From Anaerobacillus sp. (GTDB lineage: Bacteria > Bacillota > Bacilli > Bacillales_H > Anaerobacillaceae), in contig SKOL01000181.1 in the NCBI GenBank assembly GCA_007120055.1, positions 1 to 5,247 of the forward strand: 5,247 nucleotides of DNA, in the 5' to 3' direction. The notes beneath the pieces are model-generated. The model saw only the letters and a list, made by a program, of their open reading frames with translations, was not told where the DNA came from and made no database searches. The translations under genes and the position numbers were made by a program. This document shows, in pieces, positions 1 to 5,120 of the stretch. The first letter of the stretch is position 1, and each line of letters begins with the position of its first letter.

Positions 1-1
1 A

Positions 2-79
2 GATAGTGAGGAAAGACTGACTTCAATAAAGCGAAACACTGAATCTAAGCGTGGAGGTCGAGGAGCTAGACGAGGATAA
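2..79 (+). CDS. yabR: YabR, S1-domain RNA-binding protein, C-terminal end (partial)
   Basis: Only the last 25 codons and the TAA stop are in the window; the gene begins upstream. The readable tail (DSEERLTSIKR, then NTESKRGGRGARRG) closely resembles the C-terminus of B. subtilis YabR as I remember it, including the basic Arg/Gly-rich ending. In that family a single N-terminal S1 RNA-binding domain is followed by a charged linker and this tail, which is suited to nucleic-acid contact; the S1 domain itself is not visible here. The gene lies directly upstream of spoIIE as in B. subtilis, but is separated from it by an intrinsic terminator. The identification rests on the short tail plus synteny, which agree. 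The exact cellular role of YabR is not settled, so none is assigned. Confidence 0.9.
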   Translation, partial: DSEERLTSIKRNTESKRGGRGARRG

Positions 80-134
80 CTTGCTGCAAATTGACAGTAA
101 TAGATGGATTCTTACTCAAATTAAATAAAGAGTT

Positions 135-166
135 AAAAGCTTACTCGTATGAGTAAGCTTTTTTTT
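135..166 (+). terminator. Intrinsic terminator after yabR
   Basis: A perfect 12-bp inverted repeat, AAAAGCTTACTC / GAGTAAGCTTTT, closes on the 4-nt loop GTAT (147-150) and runs directly into a T tract ending at 166. This is the standard Rho-independent layout for + strand transcription. It lies 55 nt past the yabR stop and separates yabR from the spoIIE promoter. The 5' arm begins with four A residues, but the minus-strand T tract would be short, so strong bidirectional action is uncertain. Confidence 0.92.
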
Positions 167-296
167 GCGCTTTCGCTTTTCGTGTAACAATTTTCGTGCT
201 AATCGGCTGTTTTATTTGTATATTTCGAGTTCTTTTACATGATTTATAAATAAAATCCTACCATTTAGTGGTATTTTGGCAGGGTTACTAGAAACT

Positions 297-363
297 AGTC
301 GAACGATTCTTTTAAGATGCTCTGTTGTTTTGACAAAAATTGAAAGAAAAATCTGTTTATAAT
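297..363 (+). promoter_or_regulatory. Spo0A-activated sigma-A promoter of spoIIE
   Basis: A -35-like TTGACA (330-335) and a consensus -10 TATAAT (358-363) are separated by 22 bp, well beyond the usual 17. Over-long spacing is the known signature of Spo0A-dependent sigma-A promoters; the B. subtilis spoIIE and spoIIG promoters have about 21-22 bp. TTTGACAAA (329-337) matches the 0A-box consensus TTTGTCRAA on the minus strand and overlaps the -35. A second box, AGTCGAA (297-303, 6 of 7 to TGTCGAA), lies upstream, next to a small dyad ACTAG-AAA-CTAGT (287-299). Transcription should start near 370. The layout fits activation by phosphorylated Spo0A at the onset of sporulation. Promoter activity is inferred from motifs. 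Confidence 0.85.
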
Positions 364-384
364 AAGAGCACGATAAAAAATATG

Positions 385-401
385 GGTGGTGGATGTAAGT
401 G
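385..401 (+). promoter_or_regulatory. spoIIE ribosome binding site with ATG-TAA start-stop before the GTG start
   Basis: GGTGGTG (385-391) matches GGAGGTG at 6 of 7 positions and is 7 nt from GTG at 399, so it favours that start. ATG (393-395) followed by TAA (396-398) forms a minimal in-frame start-stop pair abutting the GTG. The TAA rules out any start further upstream in this frame. The next in-frame ATG (432) has no visible Shine-Dalgarno sequence. Confidence 0.7.
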
Positions 402-2894
402 TTTCGAAAAGTACTGAAAGTTGTTGAGCCAATGAGAGGGGCAGTGGTGTCTGATTCAGTAGATTCGGACAACCAGTTAAAGGGAAGAATTACAGAACGG
501 TTAAGCAATCTACCTTCTCTAGTGCTCTATAAATGGGGTTTTTTAATTTTTATTATTGGATTTTTACTCGGTCGAGCGATGATACTATCAGAAATGCTCC
601 CTTTTATTTTGCCGTTTTTTGCGACGATCTTTTTGTTGAAAAGGGAAAAAGCGATGATTGCGATGTTGGCATTAATTAGTGGTGCGATAACACTAGTGCC
701 AATTCATGGGGCTTATGCATTTGCTTCTATCTTTCTTTTTTTAATACTATATCGACTTTCTATTAAATTATATGAGGACAAGCTTAAATTATTACCGATT
801 TTAGTATTTAGTTCAGTTTTTATTTCAAAAATCTCCTTTGCCTATGTAATTGAAGGAACGATAACAAATTATATATGGCTCGTTTCTGCAGTTGAAGGTG
901 GTTTAAGCTTTATATTGACAATGATTTTCATTCAAAGTGTACCGTTGATTATGGATCGAAAAAAGAAACATTCGTTAAAAAATGAAGAGATTATTTGTTT
1001 AATTATTTTACTAGCTTCCATAATGACGGGCGCAGTAGGTTGGGTAATGTATGGAATGGCTCTTGAACATATCTTCGCGAGATATTTAGTTTTAATTTTT
1101 GCGTTTGTCGGTGGTGCGGCAATCGGTTCAACGGTCGGAGTAGTGACAGGGTTAATCTTAAGTTTAGCTAGTGTTGCTAGTCTCTATCAAATGAGTTTAT
1201 TAGCATTTTCTGGTTTATTAGGAGGGTTATTAAAAGAAGGAAAAAAAATCGGTGTCGGAGCTGGTTTATTAGTTGGAACGGTTTTAATCGGTCTTTATGC
1301 TGATGGTAGTGGACAAATTGGAATTACAGTCATGGAGTCATTAGTAGCGATTGCTATTTTCTTCATTACCCCTAGAGACTTCATTATGAAACTTGCAAAA
1401 TATATACCGGGGACAGCTGAGTACTGGAAAGAGCAGCAACAATATTTACGGAAATTTCGGGATGTCACTGCTGGAAAAGTTGAACAATTTTCAACGCTTT
1501 TTCAGACGCTATCTAATAGTTTCTCTAATGTGCATTTAACGAATGATGATGATGACCCAGAACGAGAAGTTGACTACTTTTTAAGTAATGTTACAGAGAA
1601 GACTTGTCAAATGTGCTTTCGAAAGCAGCAATGTTGGACAACTAATTTTGATAAAACATATACGTATATGCAAGATATTATGGGAAGTTGTGAAGAGGAG
1701 GGGCAAGTATGTAGTCGAATAAAATCAGATTGGTCAAGGTATTGTTTAAAGGCGGATAAAGTGGTTCATGTCATTCAACATGAGCTAAGCCAATACCAAG
1801 CTGGGAAAAAGTTAAAAAAACAATTATTAGAAAGTAGAAGGCTTGTCGCGGACCAGCTTTCTGGGGTTTCAAAAGTGATGGGTGACTTTGCCAAAGAAAT
1901 TCAAAAAGAACGAGAGAATTTACAAGTTCAAGAAGAGCAAATACTAGATGCTTTGCGTGATGCTGGAGTAGATATTGGTCATGTTGAGATTTTTCGTTTA
2001 GATGAAGGAAATGTTGATATTGAAATAAGTGTGCCAACTAATACGCATGGAGAGTGTGAGAAGATTATTGCTCCTATGCTTTCAGATATATTAGAGGAAA
2101 CGATCGTAGTTAAGAAGTCAGAACAAGATTTTTATCCGAATGGACATACGAACGTATCGTTTGGCTCAACGAAGCAATTTGTGGTTGAAACAGGGATAGC
2201 AACCGTTGCAAAAGGTGGAGCATGGATTTCTGGAGATAGTTATTCGACGATGGAAATAGGCTCAAGTAAATATGCTTTAGCAATTAGTGATGGTATGGGG
2301 AACGGAGAACGAGCGCATTTAGAAAGTAATGAGACTTTAAAACTATTACAAAATATATTACATTCTGGAATTGAGGAAACTGTTGCTATTAAATCGATTA
2401 ACTCTGTTTTATCTTTACGCTCAACAGATGAAATTTTTTCTACATTAGATTTAGCGATGATTGATCTTCAAGATGCATCGGCGAAGTTTTTGAAAATTGG
2501 ATCGACACCTAGCTTTGTAAAGAAAGGTGACAAAGTCCGTATGATTGAAGGAAGTAACTTACCGATGGGGATTATTAATGAGTTTGATGTCGATGTCGTT
2601 AGTGAACAGCTAAAAGCAGGAGATTTACTTATTATGATGAGCGATGGTATTTTTGACGGTCCAAAACATGTAGAAAACAATGAGGCTTGGATGAGACGAA
2701 TCATTAAAGAAATTAAATCAGAAGATCCACAGGAAGTAGCAGACTTAATTATTGAACAAGTCATTCGCTCAAGTGAAAACCGAATTGAAGACGATATGAC
2801 GGTTGTCGTTGCCAATATTGAACGAAATTTACCGAAGTGGGCCTCAATTCCAATGTACGATAATTCTAGCTTGAATAGGAAGAAAGCTTTGTGA
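399..2894 (+). CDS. spoIIE: Stage II sporulation protein E, membrane PP2C-type phosphatase
   Basis: This is the Ser/Thr phosphatase that dephosphorylates SpoIIAA-P so that SpoIIAA releases sigma-F from SpoIIAB in the forespore; in B. subtilis it also binds FtsZ and assists polar septation. The 831 residues compare with 827 in B. subtilis. Hydrophobic membrane segments fill about residues 46-325, including the conserved GFLLGRAMILSEMLPF near the start. A soluble regulatory region spans about 326-590 and contains a cysteine cluster (C403, C406, C412, C431, C438, C449). The PP2C domain runs from about 591 to 808. Its metal-binding aspartates are visible as D613 (SGDS), D631 (DGMGNG), D749 (SDGIFDG) and D798 (EDDM), each 3 residues beyond the B. 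subtilis numbering I recall. The start is GTG. Expression is expected from the upstream Spo0A-type promoter. The stop codon overlaps the first unit of a tandem repeat. Identification is secure. Confidence 0.98.
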   Translation: MFRKVLKVVEPMRGAVVSDSVDSDNQLKGRITERLSNLPSLVLYKWGFLIFIIGFLLGRAMILSEMLPFILPFFATIFLLKREKAMIAMLALISGAITLVPIHGAYAFASIFLFLILYRLSIKLYEDKLKLLPILVFSSVFISKISFAYVIEGTITNYIWLVSAVEGGLSFILTMIFIQSVPLIMDRKKKHSLKNEEIICLIILLASIMTGAVGWVMYGMALEHIFARYLVLIFAFVGGAAIGSTVGVVTGLILSLASVASLYQMSLLAFSGLLGGLLKEGKKIGVGAGLLVGTVLIGLYADGSGQIGITVMESLVAIAIFFITPRDFIMKLAKYIPGTAEYWKEQQQYLRKFRDVTAGKVEQFSTLFQTLSNSFSNVHLTNDDDDPEREVDYFLSNVTEKTCQMCFRKQQCWTTNFDKTYTYMQDIMGSCEEEGQVCSRIKSDWSRYCLKADKVVHVIQHELSQYQAGKKLKKQLLESRRLVADQLSGVSKVMGDFAKEIQKERENLQVQEEQILDALRDAGVDIGHVEIFRLDEGNVDIEISVPTNTHGECEKIIAPMLSDILEETIVVKKSEQDFYPNGHTNVSFGSTKQFVVETGIATVAKGGAWISGDSYSTMEIGSSKYALAISDGMGNGERAHLESNETLKLLQNILHSGIEETVAIKSINSVLSLRSTDEIFSTLDLAMIDLQDASAKFLKIGSTPSFVKKGDKVRMIEGSNLPMGIINEFDVDVVSEQLKAGDLLIMMSDGIFDGPKHVENNEAWMRRIIKEIKSEDPQEVADLIIEQVIRSSENRIEDDMTVVVANIERNLPKWASIPMYDNSSLNRKKAL

Positions 2895-2960
2895 GTTTTG
2901 AGTGAAGAGTTTTGAGTTGTTTGGGTAGCGCTTCGTAGTTTTAATTAAAAATTAAAAACT
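2893..2960. repeat. Intergenic repeat copy A: degenerate 7-bp tandem units, GCTTCG core, AT-rich tail
   Basis: Four heptamers (GAGTTTT, GAGTGAA, GAGTTTT, GAGTTGT; 2893-2920) begin inside the spoIIE stop codon. They are followed by GGGTAGCGCTTCGTAG (2923-2938) and an AT-only dyad, AGTTTTAATT / AATTaAAAACT (2937-2960). The order heptamers, GCTTCG core, AT-rich end recurs in copy C, and the core is inverted relative to copies B and C. The AT dyad lacks a T tail, so it is not a convincing spoIIE terminator. Confidence 0.65.
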
Positions 2961-3017
2961 GAGGGGCTATCTTGGTATTTACAGAGGATTTTGTTAGGAT
3001 ATCACCATTTTTGTATG

Positions 3018-3103
3018 ATAAAAGAACGAGTGATTTCCGGAACGAGCCTCTAAAATTCGCTAGAAGTGTACAGCGAAGAGAGGGAAATTGCTCGTTCTTT
3101 TAT
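3018..3103. repeat. 86-nt long inverted repeat able to form a multi-stem hairpin
   Basis: The outer arms ATAAAAGAACGAG (3018-3030) and CTCGTTCTTTTAT (3091-3103) are perfectly complementary over 13 bp. They extend by eight more pairs, two of them G-U, through TGATTTCC (3031-3038) and GGAAATTG (3083-3090). Inside, CCTCT (3047-3051) can pair with AGAGG (3079-3083; the last G is shared with the outer stem), and TTCGCT (3056-3061) with AGCGAA (3072-3077) around a 10-nt loop. GAACGAG occurs twice (3024-3030, 3040-3046), so CTCGTTC (3091-3097) has two alternative partners. No T tract follows, so it is not a standard terminator. It could be a MITE-like or palindromic mobile element, or a structured RNA between spoIIE and yabS. 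No known RNA family is recognised. Confidence 0.75.
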
Positions 3104-3170
3104 AGATTAGAAGGTGAAGATGAATCGTCATGGGAGTTTTCTATTAAAATGTAAATTCAAAATAACAAGA

Positions 3171-3236
3171 GGCTTCGAAGCGTTACCCGCACCAATTTTT
3201 AATTTTAAATTGTAAATTGTACATTTTAAATTAACA
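3171..3236. repeat. Intergenic repeat copy B: GAAGCGTTAC core and AT-rich tail
   Basis: CTTCGAAGCGTTACCC (3173-3188) is followed by AT-rich sequence containing TAAATTGTACATT (3213-3225). Copy C has the identical TCGAAGCGTTAC (3175-3186 here, 5050-5061 there) and the identical 13-mer TAAATTGTACATT at nearly the same distance (38 versus 37 nt between starts). The reverse complement of the B core matches the copy A core at 14 of 16 positions. Copies A and B therefore flank the 86-nt hairpin in inverted orientation. No heptamer array precedes this copy. Confidence 0.65.
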
Positions 3237-3245
3237 AAGTATATT
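3217..3245 (+). promoter_or_regulatory. Weak candidate sigma-A promoter before yabS
   Basis: TTGTAC (3217-3222), a 17-bp spacer and TATATT (3240-3245) form a possible promoter 58 nt before the yabS start. The -10 matches 5 of 6 positions but the -35 only 3 of 6, in very AT-rich sequence, so chance is a serious alternative. The -35 lies in the tail of repeat copy B. The rest of the spoIIE-yabS gap (2895-3302) holds the two repeats and the 86-nt hairpin; I see no convincing gene in it. Confidence 0.25.
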
Positions 3246-3302
3246 CCCTTCAAAAAAAGTGAATGATGGTAACATTCAGATAAATTGGAGGGGAATTGGC
3301 TT

Positions 3303-4034
3303 ATGGGAAAAGGGACGTTAAAGCAAATTCTATTATTAACAGATGGTTGTTCAAACCAAGGTGAGGATCCGATTGCGATTGCCGCTTTGGCAAAAGAGCA
3401 AGGAATTACTGTAAACGTTATTGGTGTGGTTGATGACGATCGTATAAGTGAGCAAGGTATTGAGGAAATAAAAAATATTGCACTTTCAGGTGGTGGTATA
3501 AGCCAAGTTGTCTATACAAAGCAGCTTGCAAAGACGGTTCAAATGGTCACTCGACAGGCAATGACACAAACGATTCACGGAGTCGTTAATAGAGAGTTAA
3601 CGCAAATACTAGGACAAGATCAAGAAATAGAAGATTTACCACCAGAAAAACGTGGTCAAGTAATGGAAGTCGTAGATGAACTCGGCGAAACGATGGACCT
3701 GGATCTTTTAATTTTAGTAGATACGAGTGCCAGTATGAAAAATAAGTTAGGAATGGTTCAAGAGGCATTGACGGATTTATCAATTAGCTTAAACTCTCGT
3801 ATCGGTTCAAATAAATTCTCATTGTATTCATTTCCGGGGAAAAGAAAGGATGTTGATAAACTATTAAGCTGGACGCCAAAAATAGAATCATTAACAGGTG
3901 TATTTCATAAGCTATCATCAGGTGGGATTACGCCAACGGGACCAGCCCTACAAGAAGCGATTGAAATGTTCCCAAGAAAAAGTAGAAGGAGTCTGATTTC
4001 TGATGACGAGTATCAAGAAGAGTCAGGTATGTAA
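3303..4034 (+). CDS. yabS: YabS, von Willebrand factor A-type protein with permuted motif order
   Basis: 243 residues, similar in length and sequence to B. subtilis YabS as I recall it. Residues about 6-85 (QILLLTDGCSNQGEDP, then a GGGISQVVY stretch) look like the second half of a vWA domain. Residues about 133-222 carry the first half: the MIDAS motif DTSAS (140-144) and SGGITPTGPA (207-216). D14, D140, S142, S144 and T210 or T212 could form one metal site. A charged linker joins the halves. The molecular role is unproven; vWA domains usually mediate metal-dependent protein contacts. The start is ATG at 3303, 9 nt after the strong GGAGGGG (3287-3293). A longer frame from TTG at 3285 would place the Shine-Dalgarno inside the gene and is rejected. 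The 3' end overlaps yabT by 32 nt. No signal peptide or membrane segment is seen, so it is probably cytoplasmic. Confidence 0.92.
   Translation: MGKGTLKQILLLTDGCSNQGEDPIAIAALAKEQGITVNVIGVVDDDRISEQGIEEIKNIALSGGGISQVVYTKQLAKTVQMVTRQAMTQTIHGVVNRELTQILGQDQEIEDLPPEKRGQVMEVVDELGETMDLDLLILVDTSASMKNKLGMVQEALTDLSISLNSRIGSNKFSLYSFPGKRKDVDKLLSWTPKIESLTGVFHKLSSGGITPTGPALQEAIEMFPRKSRRSLISDDEYQEESGM
3984..4005 (+). promoter_or_regulatory. yabT ribosome binding site inside yabS
   Basis: AGAAGGAG (3984-3991) lies 11 nt before the yabT ATG at 4003 and is read as yabS codons. An in-frame TGA at 3994-3996 rules out an earlier ATG, GTG or TTG start, so this site fixes the yabT start and the 32-nt overlap. Confidence 0.75.
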
Positions 4035-4974
4035 TCTTCCTTCTGGAACAAAGTTAATCGGAAAATGGCATAAAAGGCCTTATAAAATTGTTAAAGAATT
4101 AGGTAATGGCGCTACAGGATCTGTTTATTTAGCTGAGTCTCCTTCAGGGCTAGTAGCCGTAAAAATAGGGCTTAATAGTATGGCGATTACTTCCGAAGTA
4201 AATGTCCTCAAACATTTCTCAAAGGTCCAAGGACAAATCCTTGGACCTTCTTTAATCGATGTCGATGATTGGGTAACCAATGAAGGGACATTTCCTTTTT
4301 ATGCAATGGAATATTTAAAAGGTCAAAGTTTATTTTCCTTTATTAATGGGAAGGGAAGTGAATGGATTGGTATTTTAATGGTGCAATTGTTAGGAGATCT
4401 TGATCGTCTTCACCAGGCGGGGTGGGTATTTGGAGATTTAAAGCCTGATAATTTAATTGTCATAGGTCATCCAACGAGAATTCGTTGGCTTGATGTTGGT
4501 GGAACAACGTTATTAGGACGTTCAATTAAAGAATACACTGAGTTTTTTGACCGTGGTTATTGGGCCTTAGGCACTCGTAAAGCAGAGCCAAGTTATGATT
4601 TATTTTCAGTTGCAATGATTATGATCAACATTTGCTATCCAAACCGCTTTGAAAAAAACCAAGAAGGCATTAAGCAGTTAAAAGAAAGAATTCAGCGAAA
4701 GTCCGTTTTGCGTCAGTATGAAGTCGTATTAATGAACGCGCTCCAAGGAAAATACGGTAACGCTCAGTTGATGAAGAAAGACGTAATTAGTTGTATAAGT
4801 AAATCAAAGCATTCTATTGTAAATTCTCATAAAAAACAACCAACCAAAAATAACGAGAAACAAAAGCCTGTAAAAGTTAGCAAAGAAAAATCTAAAGGAA
4901 TTATTGAAACATTTCTATTTGGCTCTTTCCTTCTTTTAGCATATATCCTATACTTATTTGGACAAACGATGTAG
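4003..4974 (+). CDS. yabT: YabT, membrane-anchored Hanks-type Ser/Thr protein kinase
   Basis: 323 residues. The kinase domain shows a Gly-rich loop (GNGATG, 34-39), VAVK with ATP-binding K54, and a helix-C glutamate E65. The catalytic loop FGDLKPDN (143-150) has D145, K147 and N150. D164 in DVGG replaces the usual DFG. KAEPSYDLFSVAMI (193-206) follows. The FGD and DVGG variants also occur in B. subtilis YabT as I recall it, so they are family traits. A Lys-rich linker (about 267-298) precedes one hydrophobic segment (about 302-319) and a very short tail, so the catalytic domain faces the cytoplasm. In B. subtilis, YabT acts in sporulation at the septum, is activated by DNA binding and phosphorylates RecA; the Lys-rich linker is the likely DNA-contact region. 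It is probably translated in coupling with yabS. A perfect 12-bp hairpin lies within codons 74-83 (4222-4249). Confidence 0.95.
   Translation: MTSIKKSQVCNLPSGTKLIGKWHKRPYKIVKELGNGATGSVYLAESPSGLVAVKIGLNSMAITSEVNVLKHFSKVQGQILGPSLIDVDDWVTNEGTFPFYAMEYLKGQSLFSFINGKGSEWIGILMVQLLGDLDRLHQAGWVFGDLKPDNLIVIGHPTRIRWLDVGGTTLLGRSIKEYTEFFDRGYWALGTRKAEPSYDLFSVAMIMINICYPNRFEKNQEGIKQLKERIQRKSVLRQYEVVLMNALQGKYGNAQLMKKDVISCISKSKHSIVNSHKKQPTKNNEKQKPVKVSKEKSKGIIETFLFGSFLLLAYILYLFGQTM
4222..4249 (+). other. Perfect 12-bp hairpin inside the yabT coding sequence
   Basis: AAGGTCCAAGGA (4222-4233) and TCCTTGGACCTT (4238-4249) are exact reverse complements around the 4-nt loop CAAA. The sequence continues CTTTAATC, giving a short T-rich stretch after the stem. 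It encodes KVQGQILGPS, in the region between helix C and the hinge of the kinase. It resembles an intrinsic terminator or a strong pause structure, but the T tract is weak. Confidence 0.85.
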
Positions 4975-4983
4975 AATTCTAAG

Positions 4984-5099
4984 TTATGAGTTATGAGTTA
5001 TGAGTTAAGAGTTAAGAGTGTTGAGTTATGAGTTATGGATCGCATTACGTCGAAGCGTTACTTTGACAATTGTAAATTTTACATTATAAATTGTACATT
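4984..5099. repeat. Intergenic repeat copy C: eight 7-bp tandem units, GAAGCGTTAC core, AT-rich tail
   Basis: Eight heptamers run without spacers from 4984 to 5039: TTATGAG three times, TTAAGAG twice, TGTTGAG, TTATGAG and TTATGGA. After a short link come TCGAAGCGTTAC (5050-5061) and an AT-rich tail with the dyad TGTAAA-T-TTTACA (5071-5083) and TAAATTGTACATT (5087-5099). Core and 13-mer are identical to copy B; the heptamer array matches copy A in period and consensus. The element begins 9 nt after the yabT stop and fills most of the gap to the next gene. Confidence 0.75.
5063..5090 (+). promoter_or_regulatory. Sigma-A promoter candidate for the exporter gene, within repeat copy C
   Basis: A consensus -35 TTGACA (5063-5068), a 16-bp spacer and TATAAA (5085-5090, 5 of 6 to TATAAT) lie 30 nt before the next start codon. 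The spacer holds the perfect dyad TGTAAA-T-TTTACA (5071-5083), which could be an operator or simply part of the repeat. It implies transcription of the exporter gene independent of the sporulation genes upstream. Confidence 0.5.
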
Positions 5100-5120
5100 C
5101 TTATAAAAGGGGAGAGTGAG

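Noticed and set aside
252..275. Hairpin TACCA-TTTAG-TGGTA with flanking AAAA and TTTT as a second terminator
   Set aside because: Only five contiguous pairs, a bulged extension and no real T tract; a strong terminator already lies at 135-166.
80..398. tRNA genes between yabR and spoIIE
   Set aside because: As I recall, B. subtilis has tRNA genes near this position, but no cloverleaf, GTTCRA T-loop or CCA end is visible here; the gap holds only the terminator and the promoter region.
212..508. 98-codon minus-strand reading frame over the spoIIE promoter and start
   Set aside because: It covers the Spo0A promoter and the beginning of spoIIE on the opposite strand, has no recognisable domain, and is best explained as chance openness.
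1771..2037. Minus-strand reading frames inside spoIIE (1771-2037 and 2468-2815) and yabS (3586-3783)
   Set aside because: All are antisense to well-identified genes and show no family resemblance or ribosome binding evidence; they are shadows of the coding strand.
2972..3154. 60-codon reading frame starting at TTG, preceded by GAGGGG at 2961-2966
   Set aside because: The Shine-Dalgarno-like site is decent, but the start is TTG, the protein resembles nothing I recognise, and its middle is almost entirely the 86-nt hairpin lying between two repeats. It is best read as chance openness of a structured element.
3239..3276. Sigma-F-like GTATA (3239-3243) and GGTAACATT (3268-3276) before yabS
   Set aside because: Each half matches the sigma-F consensus, but the spacer is 24 nt instead of about 15, and no other -35 fits the GGTAACATT box.
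3285..3302. Extension of yabS upstream to TTG at 3285
   Set aside because: It would place the strong GGAGGGG inside the coding region and leave no ribosome binding site for itself; ATG at 3303 has ideal spacing and fits the family's N-terminus.
5071..5087. TnrA/GlnR-type operator (TGTNA-N7-TNACA) at the dyad before the exporter gene
   Set aside because: The dyad TGTAAA-T-TTTACA has a 13-bp span; counting the required 7-nt spacer from 5071 does not give TNACA, so it does not match.
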